Shown here piece by piece: positions 12,431-29,900 of a DNA stretch of 64,000 nt. The stretch covers positions 5,583,405-5,647,404 of the forward strand of contig JAKTNV010000007.1 of the NCBI GenBank assembly GCA_022747635.1. Reading direction: 5' to 3'. The position numbers were made by a program, and so were the translations under genes. The notes under the pieces were generated by a model that was not told the DNA's origin, made no database searches, and worked only from the letters and a program-made list of their open reading frames with translations. The DNA comes from Hetaerina americana. Its lineage: Eukaryota > Arthropoda > Insecta > Odonata > Calopterygidae. Numbering within the stretch: the first letter of the stretch is position 1; the number at the start of each line of letters is the position of its first letter.

Positions 12431-12589
12431 GGCCAAGTAACTATCTCATAGAATATGAAGCGCGCAATATAATTTTAAGTTACTTCCTTAAGACAATTCA
12501 AATCATTTATCTTTATTCTTATTTTCATTCAACAATTAATACCTTCTTTCGGTGCCATAGCTACGCATCCAACGTTGGCGTTCATGCTG

Positions 12590-12690
12590 ATAGTCACTTC
12601 GATTCTACTCTGTATACTATTCCATACGCCACCACTAGGGTGTGTGGCAGGGGGTGATTACACACGAGGCATGTAACATCAAAAATTAAG
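12590..12690 (-). mobile_element. family C LINE 3'-end fragment
   Basis: On the minus strand, CACCCCCTGCCACACACCCT followed by AGTGGTGG matches the 3' end of the family C copies at 8.6 and 19.5 kb. Only the 3' terminus is recognisable, as expected for a strongly 5'-truncated insertion. Confidence 0.55.
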
Positions 12691-12840
12691 TTTTCTAATT
12701 TTTTAATTTCAACAAATTTCTGCAAAATATTTCAAATGGGGAAGGTCATGAAAAAAAACAGGTACATGCACTAAGGTATCAAAGTGAGATACATTTAAGT
12801 ATTCAATAGTTACCAGCTCAACTTAATGGAAGTTCATGTT

Positions 12841-12972
12841 CATTATATGAAGAACACGCTGTATCTTTCCACCGTTCTTTATTTACGTACTAAAGAACAG
12901 TGTACGTACAGTAAGTAAGTAATTACGTAAATAAAGAACAGTGGAAAGATACATTGTGTCCTTCATTTAATG
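12841..12972. repeat. fold-back repeat with about 49-bp arms
   Basis: The left arm is 12841-12889 and the right arm 12924-12972, with a 34-bp loop. The 42-bp core (12848-12889 against 12924-12965) pairs with only a few mismatches. The inner arm reads GTTCTTTATTTACGTA on the left and its complement on the right. It could be a small MITE-like palindrome or the relic of an inverted duplication. No coding content. Confidence 0.85.
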
Positions 12973-14860
12973 AGATACATTTCTCCACGCATACGAGGGG
13001 ATGTGTAGGTAACTAGAAGGATGAACTAAAACTAGACTAGATGAAGACAACATAACGCTTCAGCAACGCAACGCTTGCTTCAGCTTTTTTTTAAGCGTCC
13101 TCAATCAGGGGCGGGATTGGTAGCAGACCTTTGGAAATGATAGAATCCAACTCCAAAGGGAAGTTTGAATTGCTAAGTGTTACTTTGAAAATGAACTGCG
13201 AGATTTCCTTATCCATCTCTCAGATTCTTGAGGCACGAGGCCCTTGGAATGCCGGGGCCCCTTCTTTAAGTGTTCCCCATGGATGAGCAGTTAATTCGAA
13301 CTAATATTCTATGGAATTTAAAATTTTACAAAATATGACCGCCTGTAAATTTGCATTCGCCCGATTGTTTCTTTTCCTTTGATCATCCACGGGCCATTGC
13401 GCGCTTCGTGATGGGCGCCATTGTGCCTACAGGCTGAATTCTGCTCATACGCCGCAAGTCGAAATGAACGCGGTGCACTGCGCACTCCCGCGGATGCGGA
13501 CACATTTCCCAAGCATGCAACTGAGGCGCTCATTTAGTCACTCATGTTTTTATTCGCATGGGTAAATCGTGATAAACAGCCGTCGCGGCGCCACTATCTC
13601 TTCGCAGTCGAAATGTCCTCAATGGAATCTATTCTGGAGGGCGGCAAGTTAAAAAAAACAATAAGACTCTCCGGAAGGACGACCTCTATTTTGAGATCTA
13701 CCTTAGTTCCATCGTATTCATGCTCCACGAAATAGAAGCCAAGTAGAAGTTAGGTAAACTATGGAGGATTCCTTCATGCGCATAATTTCTACCCTTTGAC
13801 GTTTTCCATAAATTAGTTTCTCCGAACGCATGTCGCTTTTGCGAGCATTATTACCAGTGTAGTCAATCCGCCAGCACCGCGATGCTGCCAGTTGGAGAGA
13901 GAGAGAGAGAGAGAGAGAGATGAGGCCTCGATAGCCGAGAGTGCGTGCCGCCGGCGTTACAAAGCGGGGATTGTGACGCAAGTTGGAGTTTACTCCTCCT
14001 TCCTTTTGATTCCCAGCGCCGCCTCCAAATGCATACGGCCCGCCAAGAGACTCCACACTTAACTTCTCCCTTACGCAAATGCCTTCTCATATCTCTCGCC
14101 GTGGACGCTCCGATAGAAAAATAATAGAATAATGACTTTTTCAGCGTTAACTTTATGACTCCTGAGTAAGACTGACCATCACATTTGAATAATTAATGTC
14201 AAGATGGCGAATAACAATTTCACATTCCATAAAGTCTTGCCGATAAACTTGGAATGCTAATGCATACGTAATGGCAGAACATTGACAAAAAATGAGCGTA
14301 TCCATAAAACGCGAAGGTTGCCATCTCAAGAGTGTTTCTCCATGAATACTCTGTCTGATATGATCGAGGAAAATACTTAATCAATAATCTGAGTATTTTC
14401 ATCGTTGTATGTCATGAGGTTACATTTTCGGTATGTGCTGAGTATTTAGCTTTGCCACCATTAGAATATTGGCCGATGTCACAGGTCACAAACATCGAAT
14501 GATAAGGATAATAATACGATCAGGAAAAATAAAAAAAGGGTGGGAATAGATGGTAGAAGGACGACAACGTTCAATGCGCAGCAGTTGCTAAAAACCAAAC
14601 GCCATTACGAAAATGTTGTTTAGCATTCATTGCATATATTTAAGAGACGAATCGTTGATGCCGTTGGATGTGATTCAGCGACCATTAAGGCTGCTGGATT
14701 AGATAACTATTCTAAATTAAAGCCGTGAGTGAGCAATGAATATCTAAACTTTCCGCACCGTTAACAGTTCACCACTTCGATTCGCAATCACTTGTTGCCC
14801 ATGGAATTCGCATCTCCCGTTATGACAAAATCGAACGTATATCAATCTAGCATTTAACAG
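12973..14860. other. no recognisable gene; (GA)n microsatellite
   Basis: A GA repeat lies at about 13894-13921. No other feature is recognised. Confidence 0.5.
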
Positions 14861-14865
14861 AATAT

Positions 14866-19055
<4,190 letters not shown>

Positions 19056-19059
19056 GAAT

Positions 19060-19510
19060 ATTTAGTAAATGGGAACCTCACGAAGTTGGATTGATTGTCG
19101 AATTGGATCGCGTGCAGGGTAGAGGAGCAAATATTTGTAAAACGTCGTCATGATAAACTTGGTAGCGTATCCAAAATATTAGAGGAACTAGGTTGGGAAT
19201 CAGTCACGGAGCAAAGGTTAAATTACAGATTAAATCTCTGGCATAAATTGGAAGGACGTCTATTTAGCAATTATGTTGAATATGCGTTATTAACCCCAAA
19301 CTAACTACGATAGGACAGATCAATTTAGTAAAATTACAGAGATTGAGTGTAGAATAGATAAATTTAAGATGTCATTTTTTCCACGAACGACAAGGGAACA
19401 AAATAACATGATGTCCGACACCTGAAGGGGTAAAAATATTTGGGTCAAAAATAATCTGGTGTGTATTCACCCTCTGCCACACACCCTAGCGATGGATTCC
19501 ATGGTTCTAA
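19060..19510 (+). pseudogene. decayed CR1-group LINE, family C copy 2
   Basis: One frame reads SVSKILEELGWESVTEQRL, then RLNLWHKLEGRLFSN, then FKMSFFPRTTREQNN before the end. This is the extreme C-terminus of a CR1-group RT polyprotein ('SFFPRTIRDWN' signature). The 3' end has CTGCCACACACCCTAGCG near 19477-19494. The catalytic palm is absent, so this is a 5'-truncated relic. It matches the copies at 8.3 and 50.4 kb nearly codon for codon in the EELGWE block. Confidence 0.75.
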
Positions 19511-22087
19511 AATATTATATACCAACAGCCACGCAGAGGCATGAAGCACTTGCGATTGCGATGAATCCCCTCCGCGAGCGCCACCAGCGGAACGAATCCG
19601 AACAACATCCTGCGAAGGTTAAAACCTCCACACCTTTTCCATCATCATCATCACTTTTATGGGCTTCCTGCGATAGGATTGGTTTATAGCATCTCTCCAT
19701 GCAATTGCGTCATTAGCCTGTCTCTCTATTCTTTCGTAGTTTGTTGCGCCTTCCATCTCCTGCAACTCGTCATTAACCCCTGGACCGCGCCTGCTAATCT
19801 CTCACCCTTGAGGTTCCTTCAAAGACGATGCTCACCCAGCGATTTTCCCAGCTACATTTTCCTCCAATCTTAAGTGCCCTTCATGGACTTCATTTCTTCA
19901 ACAACTCTTCGAAGCATATCTTCAATCGTGGCATTCATTTAATTTCCAAACGTCCTTCTTTAAGATCACATTTCCAATGATTCTGATATTTACCCAGCCT
20001 CGGCTTACGTCCACTTCTCTCAACCGTGTACTGCCATTTTCACTTCGAGTTGATTGGGGCATCAAAGCTGACGGAAGAATTCACGGAATTTCAAGGAACT
20101 TACCTAGTCGAATAGTACCTTATGTTCAAAACATTAGAAAAAATTTGAACTTCTTCGACACCTTATTTTGGTGGTCGGTTACGAGCAACGAATGATCATA
20201 ATGGAAATATCGAGACTGTTTAAGGAAGAAAAAGATGGGAAAATAAAGATTGGCCGGATTCAGATGCACATTTGATAGGAAAGGGCCCTTTTACGAGTGC
20301 AGTAGAATAGAAGAGGGACTCAACGCGACGAAAGCATCTATTAAAAGGCGTGATAACAGTGGGTGGGGCATGAGGGAACAGGCATTGGGGAGGAAATAAT
20401 GGAAGGCGATGCTGAAATAATCGTAGCATTCAAATGCAAACGAACGATTCCTCAAAATCTCTCACTAACCGACCCCAAATGCTCCCAACACAATCAATGA
20501 CTTTGAGCCGGATTACTGGTCCAGGGGAAAAGAGACAGGCCGGAAAATGAAAACCGAAGCCTAACTCGGTTTGGGGAAGGGGGGGGGGTAAGTTATAGTA
20601 TTAATACGATTTCATTAGATGCGGTTATTACGATGGGGCCCTCTCTCAACTAGTTTTAAAATTAAAAAAAGTTTACAGATACTGAAAATTACCAAAACAA
20701 AAACCATAAGTGCACACATAGTACGCATTCGTGTAGAGGAAATTACTGCATCAAAACTCTCCTCATAGTTCGGCACTTGAAATATCTCGGACGCGGTACT
20801 CCCATTTAATCCCAAAATGACGGCCATCTTCTGCTTTATTAGGCAAAACTAAATACTGCGCAATACATAAACTGCTCGCATGAATTACCTTAAAAAAATC
20901 ATATAAAATAGTTGATCAGCTATCATTTCCTGACGTTTCCCATTAAATGTATTCCAAAATATTTCTTCCCATTTTTTCATGGCTATGAAAAATGTTCCAA
21001 AATAGGTAATTCTCGTTTCATTTTACATCCCAAAGGCGTGCCTCTTTTTTCCTCTCCTTGTGCCCAAAAAAACATCCTGAAATTGCCTACTCGCTTTTAA
21101 CAACTTTATTGTCACCCTTACTGACAAATAGTCTGACTCATGAAAGTCAATCCTCTTTCTTGTCTTGCTTCTACTTTCTCAGCCATTGGAGTGTATCTTA
21201 GAAAAGGCTATTCTCAGATTCTCTATCGATAATTCTCGCACTTACGGTTAATTCTGAATACTTTAAGTTAAATCAAAGAGATTTATCTCATATCCTATCC
21301 TATGAAGAGATCGATATTCTGACAGATACCTCAGGGAGTGCGGTAAATCAAGGACTCCATGAGTATGGCCCGCCCTTGTGCAGTTCTTTCTACCTAAGCT
21401 ACTTTTTCCTCAATTTTGCAAAAATGGTTTCATCTAAAAGTTTTAAACTAAGGTATAATATTTGACTGTAACATCAAATTTATATTACTTTTGCGCCCGT
21501 GTACTAAGAATACAAGGTACCTCCACCGTTTAAAGTAAGATGCAGAAATACTAGCTAAGGAAGGAATTAGTTAGCTTAATTAACTAATTTAACTCAGCCA
21601 TAGAATTCATAAATTGCTGTGAGAAGGAAGTTTTCGATTTGAACGGCTGAATTATAAAGTATCGTGCTAATAAATAGCCTTCTTAGTGAGAGTAAAAATT
21701 CCCTCGGAGTAATTTCCCATTACCATGAAAATTATGCATCGGAAAGCGTATTTGAAAGCGAGGATGTCAGCAGCAATTTCACAAGTCGTCACAGCCGATT
21801 TTTCGTTTTACTTTTCTAAATAATTGCATTATAAAATCACGAACATTGGAAGTTCATACTGCAGAGATAAATTGAAAGGCATAACTTAGGTTTTCCACAT
21901 AATATGGAATTTCTCACGACCTGGGATTCGTTGAAGATCAACATCATCCTAATTATGTTGAATCCCGAAAACATTTCAATATTAAGTATTTCCACAAATT
22001 TTCACAGGATACAGTGAAACTGCAGAGATAAATATTGAATTGTCTTATTAGAAATGAGTAGCAACGGTATTAAAACTGTGATGAATA

Positions 22088-22129
<42 letters not shown>

Positions 22130-25100
22130 CAACCGCTTCTAAATGATGCATTCACTCATAAGTGCCCGTGCCAAGATGATTTCTGTGGCAAGAGCAACCA
22201 CGAAAGATATCAAGAGCCAAGCAATATTTTTTTACCATTAGCACAAATATCACCCCGATTGCATCGAATATGAATTTCCAAAGCATTTAACAGGAGCGCT
22301 AATATTTATTTACTAGATAAAAAAGTAAATTATACATGCTTTTAAAAGAAGTTTACCAATTACATTTAAATCTTATCACTCCCGTTCCTCCATTGCATCA
22401 TTAGCAAACAACAACGCTTTTGCTGGGAGTTATGCATTTTTCAATACGGACAGCGCAGAATATGAAAGGTTAATTAATGAACATCCTCGGGCCGACCCTT
22501 GGACCTTGGCCAGTACAGAATACTGCACAATGCATGCGCGAACAGTTTCCTTTAAGAATGTGAATGCCAACAAGGCCAGAGTTCGAAGTGAAGACGCATT
22601 TTATCGATCGAACACCCACTGGACGCAAACTTAAATCCATTTCACATTTTCAAAATATGCTCAGGATTTTAAAAAAGCAAAATTCTTCAGAGAAAACAGT
22701 ATTATCAAAATCCACGACTTATATAACAAATTCACTGTATTAATTAAAGTATTGGACTTGAAAGAATAATTCAAACGGTGAACATAGCGGGAAATCCTCA
22801 CGGAAGAAAATCTGTTTTTATTTCAAATCGTAGCAATTTACTTACACAAGTAATTCTGGTAGATTTTTCACCCCATAAGTGACCCTCTAGAGTAATGCCA
22901 CTTCCATTAGACTATTATCACAATTTTCGCAAAATTATTCCACGGCAAGTCCGCGGTTATGTTCATGAAATTTCGGACGACGCCACCTTATCTTAAAAAC
23001 TAAAAGATAAATAAATGAATGATTGGAATTTAATTTCGAAAAACCCATAGACGTGCTTATTGTGAAAAAGCGGAAATCGTTTAGAAACTGGGTGCCAGCT
23101 AATTTGCTGATCAATCGCTGTTGTCGGTCGACCAAGAGGTCGTTTAAACAAGTGAAGGGTTGTCACGCATTTGACGGAAAACAGAAATAAGTCGACCTTA
23201 AGGACATTCGCAACAATTAATTTCGTTTCCACGAAGAGAAATTTTCAAAAAAAGGCCAATTTATAGGTCAGGGTAATATCTTACGCAATCGTAATGAGTA
23301 GTTTTCGATTATTAATGAAAGTGAAAACACGAGAATAAAAGAAGGTCGATTGAGAAAACAAATTAGAGTGAAACAGACGAAGAAGTGAGAAGGGAAGGAG
23401 AGGAGAAGTGTGCAGCTTATAAGCACTCCACTCGCACGTATATCCGGTTCAGTTAGCCTCCAGTCAACAACCAGTGCTGCCTCAAAAGATCCGAGTCCGC
23501 TTCTAACGCACAATGACATCAATGTGGGGCGGGGTTGAAGATGGGGGAGGTTTGTGGGCGGAGGGTGTGAATGAGGCAAGTTATTTCACGATGGCGAACA
23601 TTGGTGGATCGTCTAGGAAGGAGGGACCCGTTAAGGCTATCGTCCCGCGAGAGGAAGCCTTCGCAACGGACGCGATTCCCTTGCAATACGCTCCAAATAT
23701 CGCCGGCCCGGCACCCAATTAACTTAATACACTTTCAACACTTAAATGGATCAACTGGCAAATGGGCGAGAAATTAAATTCACTCCGGACGCCTCTTACC
23801 TCGAGCACTTTCCCCATCCCACCCCCCCCTCTCCGCCGGAGCGTAAACCGTCTTCTCCCCAGAGCGGACAGCGGCCTTTCCTGTCCAGCGATGTCTTCCT
23901 CCCGCGACTAAAATTAAACGCCGCCGTCTGGCATTAATGTCGATCGCGCCTCATATGCCCGCTGATTTACACTCGTACGACCGTTTAACAGCTCTCAAGT
24001 CCTCCAGAGGTTATGTCTTCATATTTTACACTTGGCATTAACCCCTCAGGGGCAAGCCATTTCAAAATGGAAACTTCTGAATGAACGTCTTTAAAATGTT
24101 CTCAATAAGTGGGCAACTTCCAAAGATCATTAAAAGAACGCGAGTAGTCAAAGAATTGTGGCAATTTCGTCCCCAAGTATTTTAACTTAATACGAGTGCC
24201 CGCGAAATTGAGGATATGTCCAGCTATCTCTCTGGCATTTGTTCATTCCCAGGATTCTTAGGACACAATGAAAAAATATATTCACCCACCCTAATATTGT
24301 GTCCATCAAAGGACATTCTTACAAAAATGCAATTGGTGGCAATTAGCAGATTAGTGCGATGTTTCACAAAGACACATTTACTCTAAAATGCCGCGAAAGC
24401 AGTTTCCTTCTGCAATGGCGACGGACTGGGAATCAAACGGAGAAATATTGACCACAACAGCAATGACGGCTCAAAAACCTGCCCCGTTTTATTTTCATTC
24501 CCTTGAATCCTTCCTTAGCTTCTGACTGATATGCGGATTATCACATGGCAACAACCAATAACTGTGAATAAAAATAACGCCCGATGACGAGCAATAAAGA
24601 AAGATTTCCTACCTCGCAACTTGGTCAAGATAAGGGGTCATAAAAACGTCATAAAAACCTATTTTCGACAATAAGCAGAGACTTAATTAGAGAAAATTGT
24701 AATACGAGATCTCGCCCTTCGAAGCAATAATTTCAGAATCTTCATTGATTGACCTTCTTTAAGAATGTCATTGGGCCTCGCATGCACTTCAGAAGAACGC
24801 CGAAGAGTTATCAATGTCATAAATACAGCATAAATTAGCAATTTAAAACGAACCAGTTTTTATGCCAGTGTGTACCAGGAAAGATCTGCAATGGTAAAAG
24901 AGGAAAAGACTGGCGGAGAAACCTCTACTCGGATTCCCGAGAAGTCCTCCGCGGCTGGGAAAAGGAGAAACAAAAAGAGTCCCGGATTTATTGTCACCGG
25001 TGGCACCTTTGCTTTCGGGGATATCAAGTTGAATTAACTCCCCAACCGACAAAAACAACGCTGCCACCAAAAAAAATGATTGAGCCGCAGTCTTCCCTTT

Positions 25101-25975
25101 CTGAGAGAGAGAGGGGAGCTGTGCATCTGTTCTCGTCCGCCTCCTCATCCCCCCACCACCCCCTCCGTCTCACTTCTTTCACTTCAAGCCACCCCCCAAA
25201 CACACCCCCGGGCTCATCCACGCCCTCAGCCCCTTCCGACACGCCTACCACACTCTCCCTCACCCAAATCCGCCCCCTCCCCTCCGCCCCACGTCCAAAC
25301 CACCCCGAGGCAACCCTTTGTGGTGCCGACTTGAAGAAATCTCTGCTCAGCGCTCGTAAATTAAAGAGAGCTCGCAATTATCACCCTCTCCCACCTCTCT
25401 CTCTTGCCCGTCCCAGCCTCTTTATTCCCCAACCACCTTCCTCCCTCCCTCCCCACTCTGGAATCCAAACCGAGCGACTTTATCCAATGCGCCGTGGAGA
25501 CCGCGGCGAGGGGAGCGCGAAGCCGGACGAGATGCTACCTTCCACGAGAGATTCCGACTGTGACGTGAGCCGGTCAGTCGAATGAGGGACGGGTCGGAGG
25601 GGGAAAAAACTTCACTCCGAGAAGGGAAAACTCCAAAGGCTTAGAACCCCGCGATGATGCTGAGAATATGCATAAATTGATGGAAATGTCTTCATTTTTT
25701 GATGCTTTGCCTCAAGGATGGTAGAGGCCTCCTTATTATCGACGAATATACACCCACGAGATACAATCAATTCCGGTTAACATGCACACCTTGAAATCAT
25801 TGAAATATGACTATTGATTATAAAAAATGGTCATAAGAATTTGCAAACAGTGAAACCTGTTGTTGCTACTATCTAATTTTAATGGACACTTTTAATGCAG
25901 TACGGCCAAAATTTAAAAAATTATAATAAAGAAGAACATTCAAAGGCACGCAGGGCATAATTCTTCATCAGCATA
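19511..25975. other. no recognisable gene; (GA)n repeat and GC-rich patches
   Basis: A GA microsatellite lies at about 22089-22124. GC-rich patches at about 23500-23940 and 25080-25600 carry overlapping Pro/Ser/Arg open frames on both strands with no recognised domain. Unmethylated CpG islands or promoters are possible but unproven. Confidence 0.45.
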
Positions 25976-25984
25976 TTGAATAAT

Positions 25985-26289
25985 GTGCATAGGGCAGGTT
26001 GCGGATTAGCCTCCTTTCCCTCCAATCTATTCCTATTTTTTGCACTATACTCATTAGTTTTTCCCAAATTCACTCTATCGAACGCCTTTTCGAAATCTAT
26101 GAAACAGGCAAATGCCTCCTGGTTGTGTTCTATATTCCTCTCGATTAATAATCTCATTACTGCAATGGCATCACGCGTACCTCTCCCCTTCCTAAACCCA
26201 AACTGGTCATCCCCTAAGTAATCATTTGTCCTACTCTCTATCGTTTTGTTTATCATCCTTAGAACAACTTTAGCTGCGTGGGTTATCAA

Positions 26290-26290
<1 letters not shown>
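25985..26290 (-). pseudogene. RTE LINE RT fragment truncated at both ends
   Basis: Minus-strand reading gives ITHAAKVVLRMINKTIESR, DQFGFRKGRGTRDAIAV and CFIDFEKAFDRVN. This is the same RT block as in copy 1 (about 11270-11560), with high similarity. It lacks the catalytic and C-terminal parts and the 3' tail. The 5' side stops at a TA microsatellite (26288-26347). Confidence 0.85.

Positions 26291-26347
<57 letters not shown>
26288..26347. repeat. (TA)n microsatellite
   Basis: A near-pure TA run that directly abuts the RTE fragment. Confidence 0.95.
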
Positions 26348-26350
<3 letters not shown>

Positions 26351-26636
26351 CACATTAGAACACAAACACAGATAACACTTAACACATAAAAGGTGAGACG
26401 AGGAAGAGAAGATGGGGAAATGTTTGCGAGTTCCTAGAATTGCTCAGGTATTAAAATAAAACATTAATTACCACGATGTTCACATATCCCTCCTCCGCCC
26501 CCAAAAACTTCCACATTATCCCTACACTTAAAAAAAAAAATCCCCCTCCCAACTCTTCCCCTCGCTAAACTTTCCCCACCTTCCCCTTCCATCCAGCTCT
26601 TCCACCCCCTTCTTTTCCTCAGTTCTTTCCATCTCT

Positions 26637-26990
26637 TCCTTGAGAATGATGGCGTGGACCAGCGGAAATTCGAAACCTAGTGGGTTTATATTGTTTTTCT
26701 GTGTTTTTATCTTTATCCACTAGTGCTCTAACTTCATATGTATTATATATATAGGAATATGTGTGGGTGGAAGATAGTTTCTTTTGGTCCAAATTTGGTT
26801 CGGAAAAGGAGGATGTCCTTCTGGTGGAGTAGGTGACGTCGCGGAGCAGGAGGGAATAATAATAGGGCTCGTTTAATCGGCGCATCGTCTCGGAGTCGTG
26901 GTCTTCTTCGTTTAGCATGACGAAGGATGACCCTTTGTCCGCCAATGTGACTATTGCCTTCGTTTTTGGCTAAACAAGTGACGACGAGAA
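26637..26990 (-). pseudogene. Penelope-like element RT fragment beside a PLE-like end
   Basis: The minus strand reads KTKAIVTLADKGSSFVMLNE and then EDHDSETMRRLNEPYYYSLL. This matches the N-terminal 'PADKG.AVVVMD..DY' block of Penelope-like RTs. On the plus strand, 26638-26731 contains TTGAGAATGATGGCGTGG, then CGGAAATTCGAAACC, ending CCACTAGTGCT. This resembles 46100-46200 read on the minus strand. That may be a decayed terminal repeat of the same PLE family, lying in inverted orientation to the coding part. No GIY-YIG domain is present. Confidence 0.5.
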
Positions 26991-29900
26991 CAATAATACA
27001 TTCACTACTTCCGTCCACAAAAATACCAATCAACCAGAAGCAACGCTTTCATTTCCGCAGCTGTCACTCAAACTACAATAAACGCTCAGCTCCATTTTCT
27101 CTCTCCGTTAGTGATCGCCTTTCAATGGCCATCCGCTACAGATATATACCTCGTTCTTTAGCATAACGTCCATAATCCTAATTCCACATTCTATCCTTTG
27201 ATACCAGCTTCACTGTCGATGCAACAGAGGCCCTTCCAGAATAAGCATTGAGGCGAGAAGGCGAAAGTTAAGACACATTTGGCAGCAAACGGCTTTTGAA
27301 TCGCCCCATCTAAAGCAAGCACACTATCAATCAATCGCCACTCAATTACTTCCCCAAGAACACCGAGACATCCCCGCCCCCCCTCCTTTCAACCGTTTCC
27401 ACACTTAACTGACTAATCCCTCTCATTTTCACTCCGAGAACGTCCTTATTTACCGTTTTGACTAAAGCGGCATGACTGTCAAAATATAAAAAATGTGTCT
27501 TCTTTTTCTTGTCTTTATTTTTTTAACAGTTTTTAATATGCAATCACACAGCATAGCAGTAGCCAAATTTAAGACTTCACCAAATTAAATAATGTCCTCG
27601 ACAACGGTGTCAGACGCTCGAAAATTATTCCAGCAGCCATCGAATTGACACGCCTTTCGAGGTCGGAGTGGCACCGGCGGGGGAGGGGGGGGCGAATCAA
27701 TCAGCGATCGGGGAATGGAGGGTTTGGCATTCGAATGGATGCAGAAAGGAGGCAGGATTGGGGGGAGGGCAGGGTGAGGGAGAGGGAGATTCCGATGGGA
27801 AGCATAGACGAAACGACATACTTTGAATATTTAAAGGAATCACCGACACCATCGATATCGCGGGACGATTTAAAATTTTAAAACGATCCATCTCACCCAG
27901 AGAAGGATTAAGCTATCCAGTGAAAGGTTTAAGCCCGTGGAAGGAATAAGACGCATGAAATATGAGTCGAATTCCATCCAGGTTAAATTTATAACCACAT
28001 AGCACAGCAATGGAAAACACAAACGAGAGACCTCTTGTGATCGCCACGTTACCTTTGAATTATTACCGGCGTCGGCCTCTCTGCTCGCAGTTACCTTTTG
28101 CATCTCGGTTATTTATAAACCATTTGCGATAAACATGAACACCATTTATGTTTCATTGCGGCCATCCCGACACTTGTTTCGACGAAAGAATATAGCAACG
28201 GTTTCCAAGTAGGAATACCTAATGAATGAATATTTTCCAAAAATATCACATAAATAATTGGGCGGAAGTCTAATGTATGGCACAACTGGGAATCTCTCCT
28301 TTAAAGCCGCATTCATTTTATGTTGAGATACCTGAACGAATAATTGATTAATATAATTATCAGACTTGGTGAACGAAAATTAAATACAACTAACTCTGAT
28401 AAATGATATAGTCAACTAATACAGAAAATTATTGATAACAAACTTCAAGGACGGAAGACTATTATTTGGCAAATCGAAATTGCTGCCTACGAGAGCTGAG
28501 CCATCAATACCAACGGCATGAATATTGGCAGCAGTCCTTTCAGCATCGAAACGGAGACAGCACTCCCGTGTTTTTGAATGGTCGACGGAAATGAAATATA
28601 AATCAGGTGAATCGATGAGAACCTGTTTCATTTCTTCCGAGAGCACCCGCGCGCGCGGATTGAAATCGCCTTCGAGCGAATCGATTGACGAGCAAGTGAA
28701 CGTCGACGGAGAAAACGATTTCCCGGGACAATATATTGGCGTATAATTGCCGCCGCTTAGAAGTCCGAACGGAAGAATTAATTCAAGAGAGGAGGCAAGT
28801 TCTGGGAGAGAGAGAGAGAGAGAAGGAGAAAATATTCCCTTAATGAACGCGTACGTGGGTGCGATGCGTGGCTCAATTTTCGGCTCCCGTAATGTACCCC
28901 GTGTGCAAAAAGCCTTCCGCGGACAGGAGTAAATGCACACTCTTTCATCTCCAGGGAAGGGTATCCCTCAGTCCTTACCCACCCACCCATCCCTCCCCCC
29001 TGCCCTTTCCGCCCAAGAGAGAGGGAAGCGTGTACGCGAGAGAGCATTCCTCCGCCGCCGCGGTGGAGGAGGCGGCGGGCGCGGGAGAGGATCTAAATGG
29101 GTGCGGGACGAAGCGAACAACACGCGACGGAAGTCGGAATGCAAAAGGGAGGGCCAGGGGGGGGAGAGGGGGGTCGTGGGGAAGGCGACGCCATTCGGTA
29201 TGCGAAGAGCATTATCCCGACGGAGATAGGGATCTCCGGCGCATATCGGCGTGGGATTAAAAGGGTAACTAAGGGTGTGTGTGTGTGTGTGGGGGGGAGG
29301 ATTCAGGGTGGGCGCTTGATTAATGGACCGCCGTCTCAGGAGGGAATAATGGAGGCTGGTACGTCCCGCCCAAAAAGCGTCGGAAATTAAATGGTCGGAG
29401 GCGATAATTTAAGATAAACCATTGAACTCCTTCGTCCCCCGCCCACCAATCCTCAACTACGACCGACTGTTGCACATCCTGAACACGTACGCGCACCCTT
29501 AGGGTTCGGCGCGGTCCCTGGCGACGGCTTCCCGGAGACGCCCCGTTATTGTTATAATGAACGGTTTCCAGGGGATGCCTCTCCACTCCTCCCTGATTTT
29601 TCATCTTGAGGTCTCTCTCCGAGGCGTCTTTCCCCGCCCGCCTCCCTCCCTCCCTCCCACCCTTCCCTCCCTCCTGCCCTCGGAGCGTCCAGACTTCCCC
29701 TCGCCACCCGCTCTTCCGAGCCCAAACACGTGAAAATGTTACTACTCTTCACGTTTTCTGAACTTAAAGAGAAATTTAAAGCCGACAATTTATTAATATT
29801 TGTTACTCAAGATAATTAGAACGACGAGAATAGAATATTGTAAAATTATGGCTGTTGTTGTTCCTTTGAGTCAGGAAAATTTCACGCACGACATGTATTC

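Noticed and set aside
25076..25585. 169-residue Pro/Ser-rich open frame
   Set aside because: Compositional: GC-rich DNA is open on both strands here, with no domain and no splice context. The same reasoning applies to 18486-18931, 28859-29390, 48358-48925, 57451-57864, 58891-59342 and 63244-63697.
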